Of a DNA stretch of 64,000 nucleotides, positions 46,873 through 55,261 are shown piece by piece. Source of the stretch: Thermus arciformis (GTDB lineage: Bacteria; Deinococcota; Deinococci; Deinococcales; Thermaceae); contig NZ_FNBC01000004.1 of NCBI RefSeq assembly GCF_900102145.1, positions 52,632 through 116,631 of the forward strand. The letters run 5' to 3'. The notes beneath the pieces are model-generated. The model was not told the origin of the DNA. It saw only the letters and a list, made by a program, of their open reading frames with translations, and searched no databases. The translations under genes were made by a program, and so were the position numbers. The number at the start of each line of letters is the position of its first letter. Position 1 is the stretch's first letter.

Positions 46873-46976
46873 GGTCCTCCTTTCCCTTCCCCCGCGCGGG
46901 CAAAGGGGCGATCCTGGACGCTTACTTTTGGGGGAAGATTCCAGCCCGAGGGGGGGCGCCCGCCCCGGCCACCCCC

Positions 46977-46982
46977 ACTATA
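46977..46982 (-). promoter_or_regulatory. -10 element of acnA
   Basis: TATAGT on the minus strand, giving a leader of about 100 bases that includes a GC hairpin and the ribosome site. No confident -35 at 17 bases. Confidence 0.45.
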
Positions 46983-47104
46983 GCACTTCCAGAAGGGGCC
47001 TGGCCCAAGACGGCGTTGGCCTGGGCCTGGCGGGCGATCTTCAGGGTCTCCAGCAGGGCCTCCTTGGGAAGGCCCAGGTGGGCCGCAGGCCTCCGAGCCC
47101 GTGG

Positions 47105-47191
47105 CTAAGTACCCCTGCGCCAGAGCGGGGGCCCCAAAAGAGCCTTCGCAAAGCCCTACCCCCGGCGTCCCATGTGGCGAAATCAAGGTGC
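47105..47191 (-). repeat. Dispersed repeat, copy 2 (inverted)
   Basis: Read on the minus strand: CACCTTGATTTCGCC, centre, CTCTTTTGGGGCCCCCGC, a shorter and imperfect hairpin, AGGGGTACTTAG. These match the landmarks of copy 1 at 11868-11960 in order and spacing, but the hairpin interior has decayed from a perfect 12-pair stem. Confidence 0.7.
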
Positions 47192-47282
47192 GGGCACTTA
47201 GGGCCAGGCCGAGGAGGATCGGGGTGCGGGTCTTCTTCCTGGCGTAGGCCCAGCTCCGCCCGGGGCAGGCCCTCCCATGCCC

Positions 47283-48035
47283 CTAACGCAACGCCTTTGG
47301 GGAGGGAGGCGTGTCCCAGCCCAGGCCCTCGAGGAAGAGGAGAACCTCCTCCCGCACCTCTTCCCACAAGGCCTCCCGGGGGCGCGTGGCGGGCCTATCC
47401 CCCCTTTGGGGGCCGTAGGCCCCGAAGCCCGCGTGGTTCAGCCCCTCCACGAAGACCACCCGGGCGTTTTGGGGAAGCCTTTCCGCCTTCCTTCTGGCCT
47501 CCTCCGGGGGAAGAAGGCCGTCTTCCGTGCCGTAGAGGGCGAGGGTGGGGAAGGCCTCCTGGGAGAGGTTCCCCTCGGGGTAAGCGGCGAAGAGGACGAG
47601 GGGAAGCCCCTCCCGGGCCGCCACCTCCGCCGCCACCACCCCGCCCAGGCTGTGCCCCCCCACCGCCATGGGGAGGTTGGGGTGGGCGGCCTTGGCCTCC
47701 AGGGCCCGCCCCTTCCCCAGGAGGGCGATGCCCTGGGGCACCTTGAGGAGGACCACCAGGTACCCCGCCTGGGTTAGGGGGGCGAGGAGGGGGGCGTAGG
47801 CCAGGGGGTCCACCCGGGCCCCCGGGTAGAAGGCGAGGAGGGCCTTGGGGGCTTGGGGAAGGAGGGTTAGGCCGTAGGGGGCTTCCTCCAGGGCGAGGCC
47901 CGCGCGGTCCAGGTAGGGCTGGACCCAGGCCTCCGCCTGGTAGGGCCTGAAGAGGTAGAAGGTGGCCCCCACCAGGCCCCCTCCCAGGGCGAGGGCCAAA
48001 AGGAGCAGGAGAAGGAGGATCCGCTTGGCGGGCAT
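47283..48035 (-). CDS. Alpha/beta hydrolase, membrane-anchored
   Basis: A 250-residue hydrolase of the abhydrolase_5 type. An N-terminal helix ILLLLLLLALALGGGLVGATFYLF anchors or exports it. The nucleophile is in GGHSLGG, the acid in LYGTEDGLLP and the base in GLNHAGFG. It lies three bases after the RND pump gene and is probably the last gene of that operon. Substrate unknown; it could act on a pumped compound or on lipid. Confidence 0.85.
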   Translation of the reverse strand: MPAKRILLLLLLLALALGGGLVGATFYLFRPYQAEAWVQPYLDRAGLALEEAPYGLTLLPQAPKALLAFYPGARVDPLAYAPLLAPLTQAGYLVVLLKVPQGIALLGKGRALEAKAAHPNLPMAVGGHSLGGVVAAEVAAREGLPLVLFAAYPEGNLSQEAFPTLALYGTEDGLLPPEEARRKAERLPQNARVVFVEGLNHAGFGAYGPQRGDRPATRPREALWEEVREEVLLFLEGLGWDTPPSPKALR

Positions 48036-48038
48036 GCT

Positions 48039-51000
48039 TCACCTCAGGACGGCTTCCCTCGCCTTGGACCGCCCCCTTTCCAGGGCGTAGAAGGCGGCGG
48101 GCACCACGAAGAGGGTGAGGAGGGTGGAGGAGAGAAGCCCGCCCAGGATGATCACCCCCAGGGGCTTCCGGTACTCCGCCCCTTCCCCCGTGCCGAGGAG
48201 GAGGGGCAGGCTGATGATGAGGACCGTCAGGGTGGTCATGAGGATGGGGCGGAGGCGGAGCCTCGCCGCCTCCACCAGGGCTTCCCTTAGGGGCATCTCC
48301 CGCATCCTGCGCACGGCGAAGTCCAGGAGGAGGATGGCGTTCTTGGTGACCAGGCCGATGAGCATCACCACCCCAAGGACGCTGATCACGTCCAGCCCCG
48401 TGCCCAGGAGGTAGGTGAGCCAGAGGGCCCCCACCAGGGCCAAAGGCACGGGGAGGAGGAGGTAGAGGGGGTAGCGCCAGGCGTTGAACTGGCTGGCGAT
48501 GACCAGGTAGTTGAGGACGAGGGCCAGGCCGAAGGCCAGGGGGGCGAGGCGGGCGAGCTCCCCGGTGAAGCTCCCTAGGCCCGTGGCCTCGAGGGACACC
48601 CCATCCCCCAGAAGGCCCTCGGCCTCGAGCTCCCTCTCCAGCTCCTGCTGGATCTGGAAGCTCCCCGGGGCCTCGGGGCGGAGGTTGATGTTGATCCCGG
48701 CGGCGTAGGCCTGGTTGCGGCGGGAGATGAGGGTGGGGGAGGGGCGCTCCTCAAAGCGGCCGAGGCTTCCCAGGGGCAAAAAGGCCTGGAGGGCGGGGGC
48801 GTAGACGGGGAGGGAGAGGAGGTCGGCCTCGCCCCCCAGGCGCAAGGGGTCCGCCTGGACCACCACGGGGAACTCCTCCCCGCCCCTCCGGGCGGTGGCC
48901 GCCTGGGCCCCGGAGAGGTAGAGCCTGAGGGCCTGGGCCAGGTCCTGGGGGGTGAGGCCGGTGCCGGAAAGCCTCGCCGGGTCGGGGACGAAGACCCGCT
49001 CCCGCTGGGTGGCCTCGAGGGTGCTCTTCACGCTGAGCACGTAGGGCTTCTTGGCGATGTGGTCCACGATGGCCGCGGCGCGCTTCTCCAGGAGGGCGCG
49101 GTCCGGGCTCACCAGGAAGAACTGCAAGTCGGCGTCCCCCGCCTCGGGGCCGGTCTGGGCCAGGACCCGGAGGTCCGCCCCCGGGAAGTCCTTAAGGGCC
49201 TCCTTCCCCTCCCGGTTGAAGGCCTCGGTGAGGGTGAAGATGTCCTCCCGCTCCCCCTTGGGCCTGAGGACGATCTGGAGCTGGACCCTCGAGGGGTCCC
49301 CCACCTGGGCCCCCCCGGTGGCGCTCGCCCCCACGGTGGTCACCACCCGCGCCACCGCGGGGTGGGCGAGGAAATGGGCCTCCAGGACCCTCGCCGCCCG
49401 GTCGGAGACGGCGAGGGGGGTGTCCTTGGGCAGGAGGAGGGTGGCGGTGAGGACCCCGGTGTCCGAGCGGGGGGTGAAGTTGAAGGGGATCCGGGGCAGG
49501 ATGGGGAAGATGGAGAGGAAGGCCATGGCCGCCGCCCCGAGCACCAAATAAGGCCGGGCCAGGGCCCGCCCCAGGCTTCGGGCGTAGGCCTCCGTGAGGC
49601 GCCTCAGGGCCCCTTCCGCCCCCTCGTGGAGGAGGCGGGCGAGGGCCCCGGCGAGGTCCAAAAAGAGCCTCCCCAGGTAGCGCCCAAGGCCCAGGAGGGC
49701 GGGGTAGAGGGCGAGGAGGAGGAGGTGGAGGGGGCCTTGGCGAAGGAGGAGGAAGGCCACGCCGAGGCCGAGGAGGAGGCCAAAGGCCGTGCGGAAGCCC
49801 CGGCGGTAGCCCCAGGCGAGGTCCTTGGGGAGGAGGAGGGCCGCCCGCAGGGCCTCCTTCAGGGTGGGGGGCTCGGGGTCGGGGAAGTAGGCCAGGCGCA
49901 CGGTGAGGAAGAGGAGGGCCTCGAGCCAGCTCACGGCGATGGCCGCCGCCATGCCCAGGCCGAACTGCTGGAAGATCTGGCCGATGAGCCCGGGGAGGAA
50001 GCTGATGGGCAAAAAGACCGCGAGGAGAGAGAGGGTCGCCGCGGCCACGGCCACGCTCACCTCGCTTGCCCCCTTGAGCACGGCCTCTTTGGGGCCAAGG
50101 CCCATGCGGCGGTAGCGGTCAATGTTCTCCGCCACCACGATGGAGTCGTCCACCACGATGCCCACGGCCACGGTGAGGGCGAGGAGGCTGATGAGGTTGT
50201 AGGTGAAGCCCAAAAGCCCGAAGAGGAGGATGGCCCCGGAGAGGGTGATGGGGATGGCCAGGATCACGGAGAAGACGGAGTTGAGCTTGCCCAGGAAGAC
50301 GAGGACCACCAAGGAGACGGCCAAAGCCGCCAAGAAGGCCTCCCGCACCGTGTCCGAGACCGCCGCCCGGATGAAGCGGGTGGTGTCCAGGGCCACCTCC
50401 GCCCGGTACCCGGGGGGCAGGGCGAAGTCCTTCAGGGCGGCCTTCACCCCGTCGGCCACGGCCACGGCGTTGGCGCTCGGGGTCTTGACCACGGCGAGGA
50501 GGACCGCGGGCCTTCCGTTCAGGCGGTTCAGGGTGGTGGGGGCTTCGCCCTCCTCCGCCACCCGGGCCACGTCCCGGACCCGCAGGCCCCGGCCCGCGTC
50601 CACGAGGAGGTCCGCCACCTCCTCGGCCGTGGCGGGGGTGGAGCGCAGGGTGTAGACCAGGCGCCGCTCCTCCTCCGTGAGGGCCCCCAGGGGGAGGTTC
50701 AGGGCCGAGGCGGAGAGGGCCTGGACCACCTGGCCCGGGACGACCCCCAGGGCCTGGAGCCGGTCCGGGTCCAGGTAGACCTTGATGGCCCGCTTGGGGG
50801 CCCCGGTGAGGCGGATGTCCGCCACCCCGGGCACCAGCTGGAGCCTGGGCTTCAGGGTGCGCTCCGCGTAGCGGAGTACCCGGGAGAGGTCCTCCCCCGG
50901 GGCCTCGAGGGCCAGGTAGAGGATGGGGCTCGCCGAGGGGTCAAACTTCTGCACCACGGGGGCCGAGGCGTCCTTGGGGAGGGCTCCCCGGGCCGCCGCC

Positions 51001-51344
51001 ACCTTCTGGCTCACCTCCACCGCCGCCTGGTCCACGTTCACCCCCTGCTGGAACTGGAGGAAGACCAGGCTGAAGCCCTCCGTGGAGCTGGAGCCCAGGG
51101 TGTCCAGGCCGCTTAGGGTGGAGAGGGCGTCCTCCAGGGGCTTGGAGACCTGCTCCGCCACCTCCTCGGGCCCCGCCCCGGGGTAGGCCGTGGAGACCGC
51201 CACCACGGGCACGCTGAACCGGGGCAAAAGCTCCACCCCAAGCCCCAGGCCCAGAAGGAGCCCCACCAGCACCAGCCCCACGAAGATGGCGGTGGCGAAG
51301 ACGAAGCGCTCCACGAAGAAGGCCACCAGGGGGTTTTCCCTCAC
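48039..51344 (-). CDS. RND family efflux pump, inner-membrane transporter
   Basis: A 1101-residue AcrB/MdtB-like pump. The relay motif in helix 4 is VGIVVDDSIVVAENI with the paired aspartates of the HAE (drug) class, rather than the heavy-metal pattern. The two halves repeat the fold: porter loops GVNVDQAAVEVSQKVAAARG and GVSLEATGLGSFTGELARL. It is longer than usual because about 80 extra residues with hydrophobic stretches (GLLLGLGVAFLLLRQGPLHL) lie between helices 6 and 7. It overlaps the adaptor gene by four bases. Confidence 0.93.
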   Translation of the reverse strand: MRENPLVAFFVERFVFATAIFVGLVLVGLLLGLGLGVELLPRFSVPVVAVSTAYPGAGPEEVAEQVSKPLEDALSTLSGLDTLGSSSTEGFSLVFLQFQQGVNVDQAAVEVSQKVAAARGALPKDASAPVVQKFDPSASPILYLALEAPGEDLSRVLRYAERTLKPRLQLVPGVADIRLTGAPKRAIKVYLDPDRLQALGVVPGQVVQALSASALNLPLGALTEEERRLVYTLRSTPATAEEVADLLVDAGRGLRVRDVARVAEEGEAPTTLNRLNGRPAVLLAVVKTPSANAVAVADGVKAALKDFALPPGYRAEVALDTTRFIRAAVSDTVREAFLAALAVSLVVLVFLGKLNSVFSVILAIPITLSGAILLFGLLGFTYNLISLLALTVAVGIVVDDSIVVAENIDRYRRMGLGPKEAVLKGASEVSVAVAAATLSLLAVFLPISFLPGLIGQIFQQFGLGMAAAIAVSWLEALLFLTVRLAYFPDPEPPTLKEALRAALLLPKDLAWGYRRGFRTAFGLLLGLGVAFLLLRQGPLHLLLLALYPALLGLGRYLGRLFLDLAGALARLLHEGAEGALRRLTEAYARSLGRALARPYLVLGAAAMAFLSIFPILPRIPFNFTPRSDTGVLTATLLLPKDTPLAVSDRAARVLEAHFLAHPAVARVVTTVGASATGGAQVGDPSRVQLQIVLRPKGEREDIFTLTEAFNREGKEALKDFPGADLRVLAQTGPEAGDADLQFFLVSPDRALLEKRAAAIVDHIAKKPYVLSVKSTLEATQRERVFVPDPARLSGTGLTPQDLAQALRLYLSGAQAATARRGGEEFPVVVQADPLRLGGEADLLSLPVYAPALQAFLPLGSLGRFEERPSPTLISRRNQAYAAGININLRPEAPGSFQIQQELERELEAEGLLGDGVSLEATGLGSFTGELARLAPLAFGLALVLNYLVIASQFNAWRYPLYLLLPVPLALVGALWLTYLLGTGLDVISVLGVVMLIGLVTKNAILLLDFAVRRMREMPLREALVEAARLRLRPILMTTLTVLIISLPLLLGTGEGAEYRKPLGVIILGGLLSSTLLTLFVVPAAFYALERGRSKAREAVLR

Positions 51345-52522
51345 CGCACCACCTCCACGAGGTCCCCGTCCCTAAGCCCCTCGGGCAGGGGGTAGACCAC
51401 CAGGGCCCCCTCGGGAAGCCCCTCCACCGCCGCTTGGCCCCCCTCCTGGGCCAGGAGCCTCACCTCCTGGCGCCTGGCCCTTTCCCCCTCCAGCCGGTAG
51501 ACGAAGGCCTTGCCCTCCTCAGGCTTGACGGCCCCGGCGGGGAGGAGGAGGCCCTCGGTCAGGCGCTTCCGGTAACGCGCCTCCGCCGGGCCCGGGGTGA
51601 GGGGGAGGGCGGGCTTCAGCACCACCTCCACCAGCCGGCCCTGCCCCGGCAGGTCCGTCTTGCGCAGGAGGCGGGCCGCCACCTCCTTGCCGTTTTGCCG
51701 CAGGAGGAAGGGGGTTTCCGGGGTCAGGATGGCCGCCTCCTCGGGGGGCAGGTAGACCTTGGCCAGGAGGCGGTCCGTGGTGGCCAGGCGGAAGGCCCGG
51801 CTTCCCGTGCCCAGGAACTCCCCTTCCTTGGCGTAGACCTCCACCACCTCCCCGGGGAAGGGGGCCCGCACCACGCTCTCCCTTAGGTTCCGCTCCGCTT
51901 GGCGCACCTGCAGGCGCGCGGCCTCCACCTGGAGCTCCAGAAGCCGCACGTCCTCCGCCCGTTCCAGGCGGGCCAGGGCCTCCTTGGCGCTCTCGTAGGC
52001 GCTTTGGGCCTGGAGGTACTGGGCCTCCAGGGCCTTGAGGTCTAGAGGGGCCAAAGCCCCCGCCTCCAGGAGGGCCTTGCCCTCTTGGTAGCGCCTCTCG
52101 GCCGCCTGGAGCTGGGTCTTCGCCGCCTGGAGCTGGGCCTCCAGGGCGGCCCGGTTCCCCGAAAGCTGGGCCTTCGCCCGCTCCAGGTTGGCCTCCGCCT
52201 GGGCCAGGGCCAGGCGGGCCTGGCCCAAGGCCTCTTGGAAGGGGGCGGGGTCCAAGAACACCACCCCTTCCCCCGCCTGGACCCGGCTTCCCGGGTTCAG
52301 GACGCGCACCACCCGCCCCGCCGCCCCTGCGGCCACGAGGCTTTCCTTTTCCGCCTGCAAGGTGGCGGAGGCCCGCACCTCACGCTCCAGCAGGCCCCTT
52401 TTGGCCTCCACCACCCGCACCTGGACCCTCGGGGGGCCTTCGGGGGCGGGAGGGGGGGTTTCGGCCTTTTGGGGGGCGCAGGCCGGGAGGAGGAGAAGAA
52501 GGAGCAAGGGGAAGCGCCTCAT
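51341..52522 (-). CDS. RND efflux pump membrane-fusion (adaptor) lipoprotein
   Basis: A 393-residue adaptor. The signal ends in lipobox LLPAC (Cys15). Then come a split lipoyl domain (AAGAAGRVVRVLNPGSRVQAGE and VVRAPFPGEVVEVYAKEGEF), a long alpha hairpin rich in Ala/Gln/Leu (about 85-190), and beta-barrel parts. It joins the inner-membrane pump to the outer-membrane duct. ATGA overlap with the pump; four bases from the TolC-like gene. Confidence 0.92.
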   Translation of the reverse strand: MRRFPLLLLLLLPACAPQKAETPPPAPEGPPRVQVRVVEAKRGLLEREVRASATLQAEKESLVAAGAAGRVVRVLNPGSRVQAGEGVVFLDPAPFQEALGQARLALAQAEANLERAKAQLSGNRAALEAQLQAAKTQLQAAERRYQEGKALLEAGALAPLDLKALEAQYLQAQSAYESAKEALARLERAEDVRLLELQVEAARLQVRQAERNLRESVVRAPFPGEVVEVYAKEGEFLGTGSRAFRLATTDRLLAKVYLPPEEAAILTPETPFLLRQNGKEVAARLLRKTDLPGQGRLVEVVLKPALPLTPGPAEARYRKRLTEGLLLPAGAVKPEEGKAFVYRLEGERARRQEVRLLAQEGGQAAVEGLPEGALVVYPLPEGLRDGDLVEVVR

Positions 52523-52525
52523 GGT

Positions 52526-53491
52526 TCACCTCGAGGCCAGAAGGCCGTAGTAGGCCTTGAGGTAGGCGTGCTTGGCCTGCTCCCGGGAAAGCTCCGCCTG
52601 CAGGAGGGCGAGCTCCTGCTGGAGGAGGCCGAGGCGGCTTGTGAGCCCCGCCCGGAAGCGCTTCTCCTCGGCGGCGTAGCGCTCCTTGGCCGCCCGGTAG
52701 GCCTCCTCCGCCGCCTTCACCCCCTGGAGGAGGGGGCCAAGCTGGGCGTGGCGGGCCTTCAGGCCCACCCTGAGGGAGCGCTCCAGGTTGTCCAGGTTGG
52801 CGCTGAGGGAGGCCATCTGGTCCTCCAGGGCCTCGAGGTCCTTTTTGGCGGCGAAGCTTTCGTCCAGAAGCCCCCGCTGGAAGCGGAGAAGCTCTAGGGA
52901 CTGCCGGAGCTGGAGGAGGTCGGCGTGCTGGGCGAGGAGGTTGGCGACGAGCCCTTCTTCGGGCAGGGGCGGGAGGTCCGCCACGGGCTCGGGCTCCCAG
53001 GGGCCCACCAGGTTCTCCAGGGCCGCCTGGGCGCTTTCCAGGCCCCTTTGGGCGAGCTCCAGGTTCTTCCGGGCCTCCAGGACCCGGTTCTGGGCCTCGA
53101 GGAGGTCCAAGGCGGTGGCCCCGCCCCCCTTGACCCGCACCTCCGTGGCCTTGAGGGAGAGCTCCGCCACCTCCAGGGCCTTTTCCGCCAGGGCGCGCTG
53201 AAGCCTGGCCTCCAGGGCCTGGGCGTAGGCGGAGACCACCTCGCTTTCCGCCTGGGCCAGGGCGCGCCCCAGGCGGGCCTCCGCCAGGGCCAGGGCTTGC
53301 CGGGCCTGGAGGGCGGAGAGGGGGGTGAGGAGGGGGTCTTGGAGGAGGCGGTCCAGGTCCTTGGCCTTGGCCTCCACCTCCAGGCGGGCCAGGGCCACCC
53401 CCGCCGCCTCCTGGGCCTTCTTCAGGGCCTCGGGGAGGGGCTGGGCCAAAGCGGGGGCCAACAGGAAAAGGGCGATCAGGGTCTTCCTCAC
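52526..53491 (-). CDS. TolC-like outer-membrane efflux protein (second copy)
   Basis: A 321-residue TolC-family protein with signal MRKTLIALFLLAPALAQPLP. It is almost wholly helical coiled coil with repeats of Ala, Leu, Glu and Arg. It is short for the family (usually 420-480), so it may lack part of the barrel. The start overlaps the upstream TolC-like gene by ATGA. Two TolC-like genes in tandem suggest a mixed trimer or separate tasks. Confidence 0.82.
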   Translation of the reverse strand: MRKTLIALFLLAPALAQPLPEALKKAQEAAGVALARLEVEAKAKDLDRLLQDPLLTPLSALQARQALALAEARLGRALAQAESEVVSAYAQALEARLQRALAEKALEVAELSLKATEVRVKGGGATALDLLEAQNRVLEARKNLELAQRGLESAQAALENLVGPWEPEPVADLPPLPEEGLVANLLAQHADLLQLRQSLELLRFQRGLLDESFAAKKDLEALEDQMASLSANLDNLERSLRVGLKARHAQLGPLLQGVKAAEEAYRAAKERYAAEEKRFRAGLTSRLGLLQQELALLQAELSREQAKHAYLKAYYGLLASR

Positions 53492-54753
53492 GGGTTCACC
53501 TCCAAGAGTTCGCCGTAAAGCTGGTACAGCTCCATTCGCTTGCTCAAAAGGTCGTTTTCCGCTTGCAGAAGGCCAAGCTCCGCCTGCAGGAGGCTGAGCT
53601 CCGCCTGGAGCAGGGCCAGGGGGCTTTCCAGGCCGAGCTCCAGGCGCCTTCGCGTCTCCTCCAGGGCCTTGGCCTGGGCCTCCTTGCGGAGCCGGGCCAG
53701 GGCCAGGCCGGCCTCGGCGCTTTGCAGGGCGTTTTTCAGGCTCGCTTCCCTGAGCCTGGCCTCTTCCTCCGCCGCCTTCAGGGCCGCCTCCGCCCCCTGG
53801 AGCTGGGCCCGGGCGGCCTCGAGGCCCGCGAAAAGCCCTGGGGAGAGGGTGAGGGAGAGGGAAAGCCTAAGCTCCTCCTGGGTGCGGTAGCTGCCCACCC
53901 CCGGCACCTGGGTGGGGGGGCGGCTGGGGTCGTTCCGGGTGTAGGAGAGGGTGGGCTGGAGGGTGCGGCTTCCCAGGCTTAGGGCCAGGGTGTCGTTTCC
54001 TGAAGGGTAGAGGAGGTAGCTCGCCTGGAGCTGGGGGAGGAGGTTCCTCAGGGCGCTTTCGTAGGCGATCCGGGCCTCCAGGACCGCAAGCCGCGCCTCC
54101 TCCACCCCCAGGTAGACCCCTCCCTTGGGCGGGGGGATTTCCGGCAGGGGCTGGGCGAGGTCCACCAGGCCCTCCGCCGCCTTCCTGGCGAGCTCCACCC
54201 CCCGCCTGGCCTCCTCGAGGCGGTTTTCCGCCTCCTTGAGGTTAAGCTCGGCCTCCCGGAGCTCCTTGGGGTTCGCCTGGCGCTTTCTGGCGGCCTCCAG
54301 GGCCTTTTGCGCGAGTTCCAGGGCCTTTTGCGCAAGGGCCTCCCCCAAGAGGGCCTGCCGGTAGCGGCCGTGGGCGGCCACCGCCTGGGCCTGGAGGGCG
54401 GCGAGGGCCCGGCGGTAGCCCAGCTCGGCCCGCCTCAAGGCGATGCGGGCCCGCTCCCTCCCGTCCGCCACCTCCCCGAAGGGGAAGGGGGTGAGGACCA
54501 GGGAGAGGGTGAGGCTTCCCGTGGTTTCGGGGAGGCTTCCGCAGAGGGCCTCCGGGGTGCATTCGTACCCCAGGCGGGCGTAGTTGCCCTGGAGGTTCAG
54601 GGCCAGGGGGGCTTCCTGGGCCTCGAGGGCCTTCCTGGCCGCCTCCAACAGGGCCTGGGCCTGCCGGGCCAGGGGGTGGTCTAGGAGGGGGGCCAGGGCG
54701 CTTTGGGCCAGGGCGGGGGCCAGGAGGAGGCCTAGGGCCAAGAGCCTAACCAC
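53488..54753 (-). CDS. TolC-like outer-membrane efflux protein (first copy)
   Basis: A 421-residue TolC-family protein of normal length with signal MVRLLALGLLLAPALAQSAL. It shows the two-repeat layout: helices (ARKALEAQEAPLALNLQGN) and membrane-strand segments (ASYLLYPSGNDTLALSLGSR). Cys pairs are in YECTPEALCG. The start lies eight bases inside the MarR gene. It should form the outer-membrane duct of the pump. Confidence 0.87.
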   Translation of the reverse strand: MVRLLALGLLLAPALAQSALAPLLDHPLARQAQALLEAARKALEAQEAPLALNLQGNYARLGYECTPEALCGSLPETTGSLTLSLVLTPFPFGEVADGRERARIALRRAELGYRRALAALQAQAVAAHGRYRQALLGEALAQKALELAQKALEAARKRQANPKELREAELNLKEAENRLEEARRGVELARKAAEGLVDLAQPLPEIPPPKGGVYLGVEEARLAVLEARIAYESALRNLLPQLQASYLLYPSGNDTLALSLGSRTLQPTLSYTRNDPSRPPTQVPGVGSYRTQEELRLSLSLTLSPGLFAGLEAARAQLQGAEAALKAAEEEARLREASLKNALQSAEAGLALARLRKEAQAKALEETRRRLELGLESPLALLQAELSLLQAELGLLQAENDLLSKRMELYQLYGELLEVNP

Positions 54754-55180
54754 GCTCCACCCCCGTGAGCTTCCGGAGGAGGTCGCGGAAGAGGAGAAGT
54801 TCCCCGGCCTCCAGCCGGGCCAGGTGCTGGCCGTAGGCCCGGAGCCAGGCCTCCTGTAGGCGCCGCTCTACCGCCTCTCCCTTCTCCGTGAGCCGGAGGA
54901 GGACCCTCCGGCGGTCTTCCGGGTCGGGGTGGCGCCCTAGGAGCCCCGCCTCCTCTAGGGAGACCAGGAGGTGGGAGACCTGGGAGGGCTGGACCTCCAG
55001 GTGCTCCGCTAGGCGGGAAGGGGCGCTCACCCCTTCCTTCACCAGGCGAAGCACCTCGGCCTGCAGGAGGGAGAGGCCCTCCTGGGCGAAGACCTCCTTG
55101 GCCCGGGCCAGGAGGAGGCGCATGAGGGCGTAACCCAGCCGGGACAGCTCTTCCACCAAGGGGAGGGGAGGACCCTTCAT
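54746..55180 (-). CDS. MarR family transcriptional regulator
   Basis: A 144-residue winged-helix protein. The DNA-binding part is GVSAPSRLAEHLEVQPSQVSHLLVSLEEAGLL with the wing DPEDRRRVLLRLTEKGEAV. It is the first gene of the efflux operon, so it probably represses the pump and itself, with release by a pumped substrate. ATG 55180 is preferred over TTG 55189 because TATAGT on this strand ends eight bases before it. A palindrome ACAAATTGT (55207-55215) lies just upstream. Confidence 0.92.
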   Translation of the reverse strand: MKGPPLPLVEELSRLGYALMRLLLARAKEVFAQEGLSLLQAEVLRLVKEGVSAPSRLAEHLEVQPSQVSHLLVSLEEAGLLGRHPDPEDRRRVLLRLTEKGEAVERRLQEAWLRAYGQHLARLEAGELLLFRDLLRKLTGVERG

Positions 55181-55188
55181 ACCCTTCA

Positions 55189-55194
55189 ACTATA
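55189..55194 (-). promoter_or_regulatory. -10 element of the marR-efflux operon
   Basis: TATAGT on the minus strand ends eight bases before the ATG at 55180. Confidence 0.55.
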
Positions 55195-55206
55195 CAGGGG
55201 CATAAA

Positions 55207-55215
55207 ACAAATTGT
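55207..55215. promoter_or_regulatory. Candidate MarR operator
   Basis: ACAAATTGT is an odd-length palindrome (ACAA-A-TTGT) in an A/T-rich patch, exceptional for this genome, lying in the spacer/-35 region of the marR promoter and between the divergent genes. Confidence 0.4.
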
Positions 55216-55242
55216 GGGGGCTAGGCCACAGGCCGCATGGTG

Positions 55243-55248
55243 TAGAAT
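55243..55248 (+). promoter_or_regulatory. -10 element of the CBS/CorC protein gene
   Basis: TAGAAT ends 13 bases before the ATG at 55262; an AAGGTG ribosome-like site lies between. Confidence 0.4.
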
Positions 55249-55261
55249 GGCCGAAGGTGAT

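Larger units (their letters stand above)
46873..47282. other. Noncoding interval: acnA leader, dispersed repeat copy 2, decayed coding fragment
   Basis: Nothing here looks like an intact gene. From left to right it holds the acnA leader and promoter, a minus-strand fragment that reads like protein (AHLGLPKEALLETLKIARQ, about 47080-47024) but has no start, the inverted repeat copy (47105-47191), and about 90 bases without recognisable features before the hydrolase stop codon. Longer open frames across it have no start signals and unlikely composition. Confidence 0.6.

Noticed and set aside
47041..47367. Open frame of 108 codons across the repeat before the hydrolase gene
   Set aside because: No ribosome site or promoter, overlaps the dispersed repeat and the hydrolase end, and has low-complexity composition.
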